Positions 16,937 through 22,998 of a stretch of 40,089 bases of DNA are shown one piece after another. Within the stretch, counting starts at the first letter, position 1. Each line of letters opens with the position of its first letter. Made by a program: the position numbers and the translations under genes. Location of the stretch: contig CAKVGS010000017.1 of NCBI GenBank assembly GCA_934747335.1, positions 1 through 40,089 on the forward strand, in the 5' to 3' direction. Below the pieces are notes generated by a model. That model saw only the letters and a program-made list of their open reading frames with translations, was not told where the DNA came from and searched no databases. The stretch is from an uncultured Candidatus Melainabacteria bacterium (GTDB taxonomy: Bacteria > Cyanobacteriota > Vampirovibrionia > Gastranaerophilales > Gastranaerophilaceae).

Positions 16937-17440
16937 CTAAATATTTTTTTCGCTCATACCTTCAATAACCAAAACTTCGGGTTGGTCGAGTTTTATATTA
17001 CCATCTTCATCCATACCAAGAGCAACACGCAGACCTCTTTGTGCTTTTGAAATGCCGGACATAATTAAATCCATATTATATGCAGATGCTCTGGGTTTTG
17101 CTTTACCTTCCGTTAATTCATCTTTGTATTGTTCCAACAAAGTCTGTATCACATCTAAAGATTCATTAAAAAGTTGAATGTGTCGCTCGTTAGCGGCAAC
17201 TTTTTCTTCCTCAACTCTTGCACAAAGTTTTTCGGTAACTTTTTCTTCAATCTTTTTCTTTTTACGGTTGATGCCTTCTCTACTCATTTTTTCAGAAATA
17301 GATGAACGCTTAATATCAAGTTCGGGAATATGCTCCATCACAAAATCTAATGATTCACCACGCAAATACATTGCTCTGATTTTCGCCCAATCTTTTGAAT
17401 TTGGTTTTCGTTTAACTATTGGTTTATTTTCTTTTGCCAT
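16937..17440 (-). CDS. Terminase small subunit (TerS)
   Basis: The product is 167 residues from the ATG at 17440 (AGGAAT 8 nt upstream). The frame continues back to 17494 without a better signal. The N-terminal part (NSKDWAKIRAMYLRGESLDF) with the following helices is a helix-turn-helix like those of small terminases that recognise pac sites. A long charged helix (EKVTEKLCARVEEEKVAANE) forms the oligomerisation region. The C-terminal block GISKAQRGLRVALGMDEDG is commonly seen in TerS proteins. It lies next to the portal while TerL is 16 kb away. Confidence 0.75.
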   Translation of the reverse strand: MAKENKPIVKRKPNSKDWAKIRAMYLRGESLDFVMEHIPELDIKRSSISEKMSREGINRKKKKIEEKVTEKLCARVEEEKVAANERHIQLFNESLDVIQTLLEQYKDELTEGKAKPRASAYNMDLIMSGISKAQRGLRVALGMDEDGNIKLDQPEVLVIEGMSEKNI

Positions 17441-17512
17441 ATCTGAATTCCTAAATAAAAAGAAATGGTGGCTAAGGGATAAAGCCACCAACAATCAACA
17501 CATCACAACATA

Positions 17513-17962
17513 TTAAGGAGTAGGAGTTTTTATTTTTAATGAGAAAATTAATTCTTTGTTGCCGAAAAAGTCGCAACTTTTTTGTCTTATTTCTACAACT
17601 TCACCTTTAGAATTATGTATCTCGTGATTTTCACCATAACAAAATCCAAATAGTGAATTTTTAAAATTCGGAAGTGATTTATCTGTATAATTCACTTCTT
17701 TGATAAAGCGTTGGGTAAAATTTTCTAACTTTTTACCGCTTATTATTTCGCTAAAAATTTTACCGTCAGATTTTCTTGTTTCTACAAGTTTTGCCAATCC
17801 TTTTTTGCAGATAGGGCAAGTTGCAAGGTAAAATTTTCTCTTTCTAAAATTTTTATTATCTTTTAAAAACCAAACCTCTTCCGATTTGAATTTTCTATTA
17901 CAATGGGTAAACATATACAATAATCCCCGTAGGTTATGATACGTCAACTTCTTTTCATCCAT
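17513..17962 (-). CDS. Hypothetical phage protein with one CxxC knuckle
   Basis: The product is 149 residues and is the first gene of the leftward late operon. It has CPICK in the middle and single Cys residues nearby, which could bind zinc, and a Lys/Phe-rich sequence otherwise. No family was recognised. The ribosome binding site is poor (CCAGGG immediately before the ATG at 17962). Its position upstream of TerS suggests a packaging accessory such as an HNH-derived protein, but no HNH motif is visible, so this is not claimed. Confidence 0.55.
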   Translation of the reverse strand: MDEKKLTYHNLRGLLYMFTHCNRKFKSEEVWFLKDNKNFRKRKFYLATCPICKKGLAKLVETRKSDGKIFSEIISGKKLENFTQRFIKEVNYTDKSLPNFKNSLFGFCYGENHEIHNSKGEVVEIRQKSCDFFGNKELIFSLKIKTPTP

Positions 17963-17976
17963 CCCTGGGGTAAACC

Positions 17977-18088
17977 TTTACACAAAATGTAAAACTACTT
18001 CAAATGTCCGTATCAACTACTCTTATATTATCGCTTATTTCTCTAAAAAAGTGGGACTATTTTGACACTATGTAAAAATAGTTTTACA
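17977..18088. promoter_or_regulatory. Two TTTACA/TGTAAA dyads upstream of the late operon
   Basis: TTTACA-n5-TGTAAA at 17977-17993 and TGTAAAA-ATAG-TTTTACA at 18071-18088 share the same half-site in opposite arrangements. They flank the region where the leftward late promoter should lie (a GATAATATAAG stretch is seen on the minus strand between them). A regulator could bind both, for example a late activator. No clear -35 was found. Confidence 0.4.
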
Positions 18089-18166
18089 AGCTGTCATTCT
18101 TGACCTAAAACAACCTTGGAATATTGTATAATACAGGTATAAGTTGAATTTCATTTTAGGCTCTTT

Positions 18167-18194
18167 AGCTCTCTCTTTTTAGAGGGAGCTTTTT
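18167..18194 (+). terminator. Hairpin with T-run; may also mask a ribosome binding site
   Basis: AGCTCTCTC (18167-18175) pairs with GAGGGAGCT (18182-18190), one G-U pair, followed by four T. A TATAAT lies upstream at 18127-18132. It may end a ~60-nt transcript. The right arm includes GAGGGAG, a good binding site for the ATG at 18196, so it may instead control a micro-ORF. Confidence 0.5.
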
Positions 18195-18195
18195 A

Positions 18196-18255
18196 ATGCC
18201 CTTTTTTCTACCCGAGAAATATGGGTATGTATTTTCTATATTTAGAGAAAGTTAA
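18196..18255 (+). CDS. Possible 19-residue peptide behind a hairpin
   Basis: ATG at 18196 with GAGGGAG 7 nt upstream opens a 19-codon frame (MPFFLPEKYGYVFSIFRES). It ends 1 nt before a strong terminator. The binding site is buried in a hairpin, a layout seen in type I toxin mRNAs, but the peptide is not strongly hydrophobic. Coding is uncertain. Confidence 0.25.
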   Translation: MPFFLPEKYGYVFSIFRES

Positions 18256-18256
18256 A

Positions 18257-18287
18257 GCAGGGGGGTACACCCCCCCTGCAATTTTTT
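18257..18287 (+). terminator. GC-rich intrinsic terminator
   Basis: GCAGGGGGG (18257-18265) and CCCCCCTGC (18271-18279) form a perfect 9-bp stem with a 5-nt loop, followed by AA and six T. It is by far the most GC-rich point in the region and clearly acts on plus-strand transcripts, probably the one starting near 18135. Confidence 0.75.
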
Positions 18288-18367
18288 AAATCAAGCCTTG
18301 CTAAATTGTAAGTGTCTGTAAATTCCGCTTGGAAGTTTTTACTACAAGCCGGTGGGGTGAATAGTTG

Positions 18368-18445
18368 ATGGTGGTTAAAAAGATAAAATTGACATGCCCT
18401 AAAATGAGCATTGCCAATAGTAATCACCATTTGTTAATGATATAA
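18368..18445 (+). CDS. Possible 25-residue micro-ORF
   Basis: ATG at 18368, with GGTGGGGTG ending 8 nt upstream, opens 25 codons (MVVKKIKLTCPKMSIANSNH and a short tail). The stop overlaps the -10 of the next promoter. The basic start and single Cys say little. The minus-strand frame at 18242-18430 covers the same bases; I cannot decide whether either is expressed. Confidence 0.2.
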   Translation: MVVKKIKLTCPKMSIANSNHHLLMI

Positions 18446-18446
18446 T
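18438..18446 (+). promoter_or_regulatory. Extended -10 promoter for the 28-residue peptide gene
   Basis: TG-A-TATAAT at 18438-18446 is a perfect extended -10 element. No good -35 at 16-18 bp is seen, which extended -10 promoters do not need. Transcription would start near 18453, giving a ~90-nt leader. In that leader TTCCAAC (18494-18500) can pair with GTTGGAA (18522-18528), adjoining the binding site. Confidence 0.6.
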
Positions 18447-18542
18447 CCCATTGTAAAGTGTATTTGCTTTATAGGGTAGTGCCAAATACCTGCTTCCAAC
18501 ACACGAGTACTAAGGTTATTGGTTGGAAAGGAGGTAAAAACT

Positions 18543-18629
18543 ATGAAAGCTGAAACAGTTGCTATCATAGTAAAAGCCCTAGTAATACTAGAGCTTTTGC
18601 TTAAGCTAATTTTAGCTTTAATCTCATAG
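18543..18629 (+). CDS. 28-residue hydrophobic peptide (type I toxin-like)
   Basis: The ATG at 18543 has an ideal AAAGGAGGT binding site at 18527-18535. The product is MKAETVAIIVKALVILELLL followed by KLILALIS: one membrane-spanning helix with Lys near each third of its length. It stands alone with its own extended -10 promoter and a 13-bp stem-loop after the stop, so it is a self-contained unit. Within the coding region AAAAGC...GCTTTT (18572-18598) forms a near-perfect inverted repeat. Size, hydrophobicity, leader structure and isolation are what type I toxins (Fst, TxpA, Ldr and similar) show; a signalling or phage membrane peptide is possible. No antisense promoter was found with confidence. 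A longer minus-strand frame over it (18434-18691) lacks a start signal. Confidence 0.6.
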   Translation: MKAETVAIIVKALVILELLLKLILALIS

Positions 18630-18639
18630 GGTACTAAGT

Positions 18640-18680
18640 AAAGTTCCCAACAAGATTTTAGGCAGTCTGTTGGGAACTTT
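18640..18680 (+). terminator. 13-bp perfect stem-loop after the peptide gene
   Basis: AAAGTTCCCAACA (18640-18652) and TGTTGGGAACTTT (18668-18680) pair fully around a 15-nt loop, 10 nt after the peptide stop codon. The T-run is only the three T of the stem, so it may be a bidirectional terminator or an RNA stabiliser. Confidence 0.65.
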
Positions 18681-18689
18681 CCCCTACTC

Positions 18690-19085
18690 ATATTATTTAC
18701 GATTAACCCCTTTTTGTCAATCCTTTGTTAATATTTCAAATGATATAAAACTGCCAAAATATGATCTTGCAAAAAGTCTTTCTTCTCATACTCGAAAGTT
18801 AAATCCCTTTCGTTTGTAATCTTTAAATCCATACTCCGTAGCTAGTCTTTTCTGTTCTCCCCTATTAAAGCACAAATTACAAATTTTTTGTCAAAATCGT
18901 ACTGAAATGAAAAATTTGTTACAGTTCCTAACAACAAATCTGTATTTTTAAGTTTTAGCGTTGTTAAGAACCGTAACAAGATTTGTACTATTTTGTCAAA
19001 AAACGCTCACGCTATTTGTAATCTGTGCGCCGTAGTTAAGGGTGTGAACAGAAAAGACACGCTACTGCGTAGAAAGGATTTAATT
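18690..19085. promoter_or_regulatory. Gap of ~400 nt with a 20-bp inverted repeat
   Basis: No gene is seen. At 18916-18935 and 18960-18979 lie two arms, inverted, matching at 18 of 20 positions. Each arm holds a 15-bp partial dyad, GTTACAGTTCCTAAC and GTTAAGAACCGTAAC (GTTA-n7-TAAC). This is how paired operators look. They lie about 110-170 nt before the gene at 19086 and probably control it, or the divergent late operon. Confidence 0.5.
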
Positions 19086-19550
19086 ATGGCAAACTCAAGA
19101 GAATTTAACTTGTTTTCGTATGTTTACGGCAGACTTTTTGCAGAACAGTATTTTGGCAAAGATGGAACAGGATGTTTATTTGAAACATCACAAAAGATTT
19201 ACTCTTGGCAAGGTGTTCTCTATTGGTTCAAAAAAGAAGGGTATTTGCTCGAATACCAAATCGGTAACGCTGATTACAATCATTCAGTAATCGCTTACAA
19301 ATTCAATCGTCAAAAAACTACATTTGAACGCTACATTAAAGCTATCGAAAGAAGCTTAAAAAAGAATTCGCTTGAAATAGAGCCAATGGGCGACCTAATC
19401 GAAAAACGTGCTTACGATGAGTTTGAAGCACAGTACAAAAAGCCTATTGAATACCTAGACGTAGCAGACAGATGTCTTAAAGAACTCAACGAAAAGATTA
19501 TGGAACAGCTCCGTAAGGCTGATTCAGAAGTAGAAAAGAAAGTGGCTTAG
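19086..19550 (+). CDS. Hypothetical phage protein, 154 residues
   Basis: The ATG at 19086 has AAAGGA about 8 nt upstream; the open frame back to 18993 has no start signal. The protein begins MANSREFNLFSYVYGRLFAE and is Tyr/Lys/Glu-rich, with a helical C terminus (EKIMEQLRKADSEVEKKVA). It has no cysteine except one near residue 36, no membrane segment and no recognised domain. A terminator overlaps its stop codon, so it forms a one-gene transcript downstream of the inverted operators. Possibly an early or lysogenic regulator or moron product; function unknown. Confidence 0.65.
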   Translation: MANSREFNLFSYVYGRLFAEQYFGKDGTGCLFETSQKIYSWQGVLYWFKKEGYLLEYQIGNADYNHSVIAYKFNRQKTTFERYIKAIERSLKKNSLEIEPMGDLIEKRAYDEFEAQYKKPIEYLDVADRCLKELNEKIMEQLRKADSEVEKKVA

Positions 19551-19565
19551 GTCGCTTTCTTTTTT
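19538..19565 (+). terminator. Intrinsic terminator overlapping a stop codon
   Basis: GAAAGTGGC (19538-19546) and GTCGCTTTC (19551-19559) form a 9-bp stem with two G-U pairs and a TTAG loop, followed by six T. The stop codon TAG (19548-19550) is the loop. Confidence 0.75.
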
Positions 19566-20118
19566 GCTTAACGAATGCCCTTTGGTGATAGATAATATGC
19601 GCTTGCGCGCACTTGTCTAACCAACATCTTTTCTTTTCAATTATTGCAAATACTTGCGGACAAAATAGGGTGAATGAATTTACTCTATTGTATTCCGCAA
19701 TTTTTGAGTTGAACAAAAAAGGTCGAGAATAAGCTAAAAAGCTTGTAGCAATTGAATGATAGGAAATAAATCAAAAAATAAGCTTTAGCAATAAATTAGC
19801 AAGAATTGTTGAAAAATTGATACTTGTACTTTAAATAGTAGTAAATATTATATCTGATATTAAATACTATCTATCTTTAACTACTTAATAAATTCATTAA
19901 CTAATATTATATATTATTAATAATATTATATAGTATTTAATATTAACCGGTTAATATTTTAACAAGAGTTAAATCATAACCTATATTAGTTAATATTAAC
20001 AACTACCATTTGTTAAAGTGTCGTGGGATAGCAAGGGGTTCGGTTTTCCGTTCCCTTTGTTGTTCCAAATTTTGTAATGTTTTCTATTGGTTAAAAAACA
20101 ACAGAAAGGTCTAATTTT
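19566..20118. other. 550-nt non-coding AT-rich segment with palindromic repeats
   Basis: No credible gene is seen. From about 19790 to 20005 the sequence is almost only A and T, and carries repeated half-sites GTTAATATT: a 20-bp perfect palindrome AATATTAACCGGTTAATATT at 19939-19958 and GTTAATATTAAC at 19989-20000, plus degenerate copies. A hairpin (AAGGGGTTCGG / CCGTTCCCTT, imperfect) follows at 20033-20057. This looks like an unwinding region with iteron-like sites and may be the phage replication origin or an operator array. The last ~30 nt contain the AAAGG binding site of the next gene. Confidence 0.45.
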
Positions 20119-20478
20119 ATGAATATAAATTTATTTAAACTGAAATTACAGGAATTTACCGGAACAATGCTTTATCACAAAATAAGTGTTTTTCCGATAC
20201 TTGCAACTGATGGAGTTGCGTATTTCTGCGAAACTGCAAGTGCATATTGGTTATTTGATGATATGGCACTTTTTACCCTCACACAAAAGAATCAAGAATT
20301 TATTGTTGTTAATGCCGTATCAAAAAATAAAAAATGTGATGTTTTCTTTGATGATGGCAACAATAACAAATTAGGGAAAAAACATTATAAATATACAGAT
20401 TTGCCCGAAGGAAATTGGAAGTTTTATATTTCAAATTATCCAACCGAAAAAATAATAATGTTACCAAGTGAATATTAA
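20119..20478 (+). CDS. DUF6876 family protein
   Basis: The product is 119 residues. LQEFTGTMLYHKISVFPILA, then TDGVAYFCETASAYWLFDDM, and the C-terminal LPSEY match the pattern I know for DUF6876, a family of small proteins on phages and mobile elements with unknown function (an 'F-T-G-t' start, 'T-D-G-v', 'a-x-W-L-x-D' and a final L-P-S-E-Y). AAAGG lies 10 nt before the ATG. It heads the plus-strand cluster with the amidoligase and amidotransferase genes, but a terminator lies between it and them. Confidence 0.7.
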   Translation: MNINLFKLKLQEFTGTMLYHKISVFPILATDGVAYFCETASAYWLFDDMALFTLTQKNQEFIVVNAVSKNKKCDVFFDDGNNNKLGKKHYKYTDLPEGNWKFYISNYPTEKIIMLPSEY

Positions 20479-20484
20479 ATTACC

Positions 20485-20515
20485 GAACTGTCAGAAATGA
20501 CAGTTCTTTTTTTTT
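20485..20515 (+). terminator. Intrinsic terminator with GAAA loop
   Basis: GAACTGTCA (20485-20493) and TGACAGTTC (20498-20506) form a perfect 9-bp stem closed by a GAAA tetraloop, followed by nine T. It separates DUF6876 from the amidoligase gene, whose own binding site starts only a few bases later; some read-through is likely because no clear promoter is seen between them. Confidence 0.85.
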
Positions 20516-20529
20516 AGAAAGGAGTAAAA

Positions 20530-21813
20530 ATGATATGTAAATCTTGTGGTAAGATGATAACTTTTAGTCAAGGTAAGATTATAGACCACGAATTTTATTG
20601 TGATGATTGTATTGTAAAATGTGATAACTGTGGTGAATATATCCTTGAAGAAAATTCATCAGAAACAGATAACGGTGATGTTATCTGTGAAGAATGTAAG
20701 GACAATGAATATAGCACCTGCGAACATTGTGGGGAATTACTTCGACATGAAGATTTAATCGAGATTCAAGCACAAGATATTTGGGTCTGCCAAGATTGTG
20801 CGAATAAACATTACTATGAATGTGAGTGTTGTGGGAAATATTTTGTCAGAGAAGACGGGCGTGAAACATTCGATAATCATTGGGTATGTGATGATTGTTG
20901 TACATTTAATTATAGAATTTGTGATGATTGTGGTTATGCTGTACATATAGATGTTGCAGAATATTCTGAAAGTGATGAAGTAGATTATTGTCCTGATTGT
21001 GCCAAAGAACATCCTGACTGCATCTATGGATATCACGAATATGATGCTTTTCACAAATTAAAAACAAAAGAAGAAATTAATCCGAATGAATATTTTGGAT
21101 TAGAAATTGAAGTTTCGGGGAATCGAACATATGCAGATGAATTTTTGAACATCGTTCCTAATGTTGTCTTAATGAGTGACAGTTCTATTGAAGATGGTGG
21201 TTTTGAAATTGTTACAGAACCAATGACAAGAAAATTTCTAAATGATGTATTCTTACCTAATTTAGAAAAAGGAATGCAGTTTTTAAATTTACATTATTTT
21301 TGCGGACATAATCGGGGTGGTATACACATTCACGTTTCGCAAGAAGTTTTTTCAAAAGAAATGTTGTGTGCTTTAAACCAAATTTTGTATTCCGAAATCG
21401 AAAATGATTTTGAAGTTTGGAAAGCTATCTCACAAAGACAAAATTCAGAAATTCAACAGTGGTGTAAATTCAAAGATTCTTATTCTTGCAAGGAAGTATT
21501 GGAATCAGATGATACTTATCCGCCTCTTTCAGATTCTCGTTACACAGCATTGAATTATGACAGTAGAACGAAAACGTATGAATTTAGAATATTTAATTCC
21601 AATACTAGAATTGAACGTATAAAGAAGAATCTGCAAACAGTTTATTCTCTAATAGATTATTCGATAAAAAAGAGTAACGATTATCGTTTTGCAACCACAA
21701 TCGGATATATAGATTTTGTACTGGAAAACAAAGAAACATACCCCGATTTGCACGAATTTTTGTATGAAATGGGTATTGTTCAACGACTTAATGAAGAAAG
21801 GATGGCTGCATAA
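20530..21813 (+). CDS. Zinc-ribbon array fused to an amidoligase domain (Amidoligase_2 type)
   Basis: The product is 427 residues. Residues 1-170 hold ten CxxC pairs (CKSC, CDDC, CDNC, CEEC, CEHC, CQDC, CECC, CDDC, CDDC, CPDC), enough for five zinc ribbons or LIM-like units. Residues about 186-420 match the carboxylate-amine ligase family related to glutamine synthetase/gamma-glutamylcysteine ligase: YFGLEIEVSG (188-197, metal-binding Glu192/Glu194), SDSSIEDGGFEIVTEPM, GGIHIHVS with His266 and His268, and the arginine block TYEFRIFNSNTR (349-360). Such enzymes form amide or peptide-like bonds using ATP. AAAGGAG precedes the ATG. The stop is 1 nt before the amidotransferase start, so both should work together. 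The substrate is unknown; the zinc array may bind a protein or nucleic acid target. Confidence 0.8.
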   Translation: MICKSCGKMITFSQGKIIDHEFYCDDCIVKCDNCGEYILEENSSETDNGDVICEECKDNEYSTCEHCGELLRHEDLIEIQAQDIWVCQDCANKHYYECECCGKYFVREDGRETFDNHWVCDDCCTFNYRICDDCGYAVHIDVAEYSESDEVDYCPDCAKEHPDCIYGYHEYDAFHKLKTKEEINPNEYFGLEIEVSGNRTYADEFLNIVPNVVLMSDSSIEDGGFEIVTEPMTRKFLNDVFLPNLEKGMQFLNLHYFCGHNRGGIHIHVSQEVFSKEMLCALNQILYSEIENDFEVWKAISQRQNSEIQQWCKFKDSYSCKEVLESDDTYPPLSDSRYTALNYDSRTKTYEFRIFNSNTRIERIKKNLQTVYSLIDYSIKKSNDYRFATTIGYIDFVLENKETYPDLHEFLYEMGIVQRLNEERMAA

Positions 21814-21814
21814 T

Positions 21815-22630
21815 ATGTGTATAGCAATAGTAAAACCACAAAATAAAACAATTTCTGATGAATATTTAGAAAATTGTTTTGAAAACAATAGTGATGGCGC
21901 AGGAATAGCGTATGCAAATAATGGAAAATTATACATTGTAAAAGGAATTTTTGATAAACAAAAATTTATACAAGTAGTAAGAAAAGCTGAAAAATTTGCC
22001 GAAGGTGATATGTTGATACATTGTAGAATTGGAACAAGCGGATTAAAAAATAAAAATAACTGTCATCCGCATATTGTTAATAACAACCTTGTTATGATAC
22101 ACAACGGCATTTTAAATATTGATGTACCTGAAAATAGTAGGTATTCTGATACCGTTATTTTTATAAAAAAATACTTAAAACCATTAAATCAAGATTTTAT
22201 AAAAAACAAAGGAATTATAAAATTGATAGAAGATTTTATTGGCAAAAATAACAAATTCGCATTCTTAAACAACAAAGGTGAATCAGTTATTTGCAATAAA
22301 GATGCCGGAATTGTAGAAGATGAAATTTGGTATTCAAATGATAGTTTTCAATTTGGTGATTCATATTTTGGTAATTACTCTTTTTATGGCGAACTCGAAA
22401 TTCAATCTTACATAAAAGAAAGTATTGACTTTTTTGAAGATGAAGAATTTGCTTTTCTTGGCAATAATCCAATGATAGATATAGAAGATTGGTTATTCGT
22501 ACCGTACGATAAAAAGAAATTGAATATAGACAAATATGTGTTGCTTTTGGATTATTCAAAAGAATTATCTTCTTATTATCAAAGAAGATATAATCAAGCA
22601 AGCAGATGTTTAAATGCTAATGTTGCATAA
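21815..22630 (+). CDS. Class II glutamine amidotransferase-like (Ntn-hydrolase) protein
   Basis: The product is 271 residues from the ATG at 21815; the open frame back to 21716 lies inside the amidoligase gene. It starts MCIAIVKP, so Cys2 becomes the N-terminal nucleophile after Met removal. NSDGAGIAYANNGKLYIVKG, HCRIGTSG and the block N-n-C-HPHIVNNNLVMIHNGIL match class II amidotransferases (R in HCRIGTSG; N and G of HNG for the oxyanion and glutamine sites). No synthetase domain follows; the C-terminal third is acidic and lacks a recognised fold. It could supply ammonia from glutamine to the amidoligase, or hydrolyse amide bonds itself. A late termination signal was not seen. Confidence 0.8.
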   Translation: MCIAIVKPQNKTISDEYLENCFENNSDGAGIAYANNGKLYIVKGIFDKQKFIQVVRKAEKFAEGDMLIHCRIGTSGLKNKNNCHPHIVNNNLVMIHNGILNIDVPENSRYSDTVIFIKKYLKPLNQDFIKNKGIIKLIEDFIGKNNKFAFLNNKGESVICNKDAGIVEDEIWYSNDSFQFGDSYFGNYSFYGELEIQSYIKESIDFFEDEEFAFLGNNPMIDIEDWLFVPYDKKKLNIDKYVLLLDYSKELSSYYQRRYNQASRCLNANVA

Positions 22631-22635
22631 GTTGA

Positions 22636-22998
22636 TTAAACAACTTTGCCTATAAGCGCACCTATGAATAATGTAATAATTGTTGAAAGCAACCATTCAA
22701 CACCTGCCTTTACTTCATAAGCATTAAAAATGCAACATAAAACCCAAAGAATCAATAAGACAATTATGAATGGCACTAAATATCTATAAATATTTTTTAT
22801 TGCTTCATTTTTAATGTCTTCTAATGACTGTTTCCGATTATGAGCTTTTTGTTTGGCATCAGCTTCTAATTCAAATTCTTTTTGCAGTTTTTTAGACTTT
22901 AGAGTATTCTGATTGACAACATCCTTAGAACTAAAACTAGGTTGTTTAAACTCATTTAAAATATTTGCTTCTTTTGTGGTACTTGTATCATTTATCAT
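22636..22998 (-). CDS. Two-TM lysogeny-region membrane protein
   Basis: The product is 120 residues. Residues 1-70 are charged, Lys/Glu/Gln-rich and probably a cytoplasmic helix. YLVPFIIVLLILWVLCCIF (about 72-90) and a C-terminal segment ending FIGALIGKVV (about 98-120) are membrane helices. The start overlaps the metallopeptidase stop (ATGA). Membrane proteins made with the repressor in a lysogen are often superinfection-exclusion factors; this is inferred from context only. Confidence 0.65.
   Translation of the reverse strand: MINDTSTTKEANILNEFKQPSFSSKDVVNQNTLKSKKLQKEFELEADAKQKAHNRKQSLEDIKNEAIKNIYRYLVPFIIVLLILWVLCCIFNAYEVKAGVEWLLSTIITLFIGALIGKVV

Noticed and set aside
18242..18430. 62-codon minus-strand frame, Cys/His-containing
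   Set aside because: It ends in the G6/C6 terminator stem and its start has no binding site; possible but unsupported.
18434..18691. 85-codon minus-strand frame over the 28-residue peptide gene
   Set aside because: No ribosome binding site at its start and it covers a promoter, leader, peptide gene and terminator that read well on the plus strand.
19790..20005. AT-rich repeats considered as a CRISPR array
   Set aside because: Repeats are short palindromes without unique spacers of regular length; no cas gene is in the window.
20755..21054. 99-codon minus-strand frame opposite the zinc-ribbon domain
   Set aside because: Ile/Thr/Phe-rich shadow created by the Cys-Asp-Asp-Cys repeats on the plus strand.
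20530..21813. LIM-type transcription regulator
   Set aside because: The zinc ribbons alone would allow it, but the C-terminal 240 residues carry amidoligase motifs.
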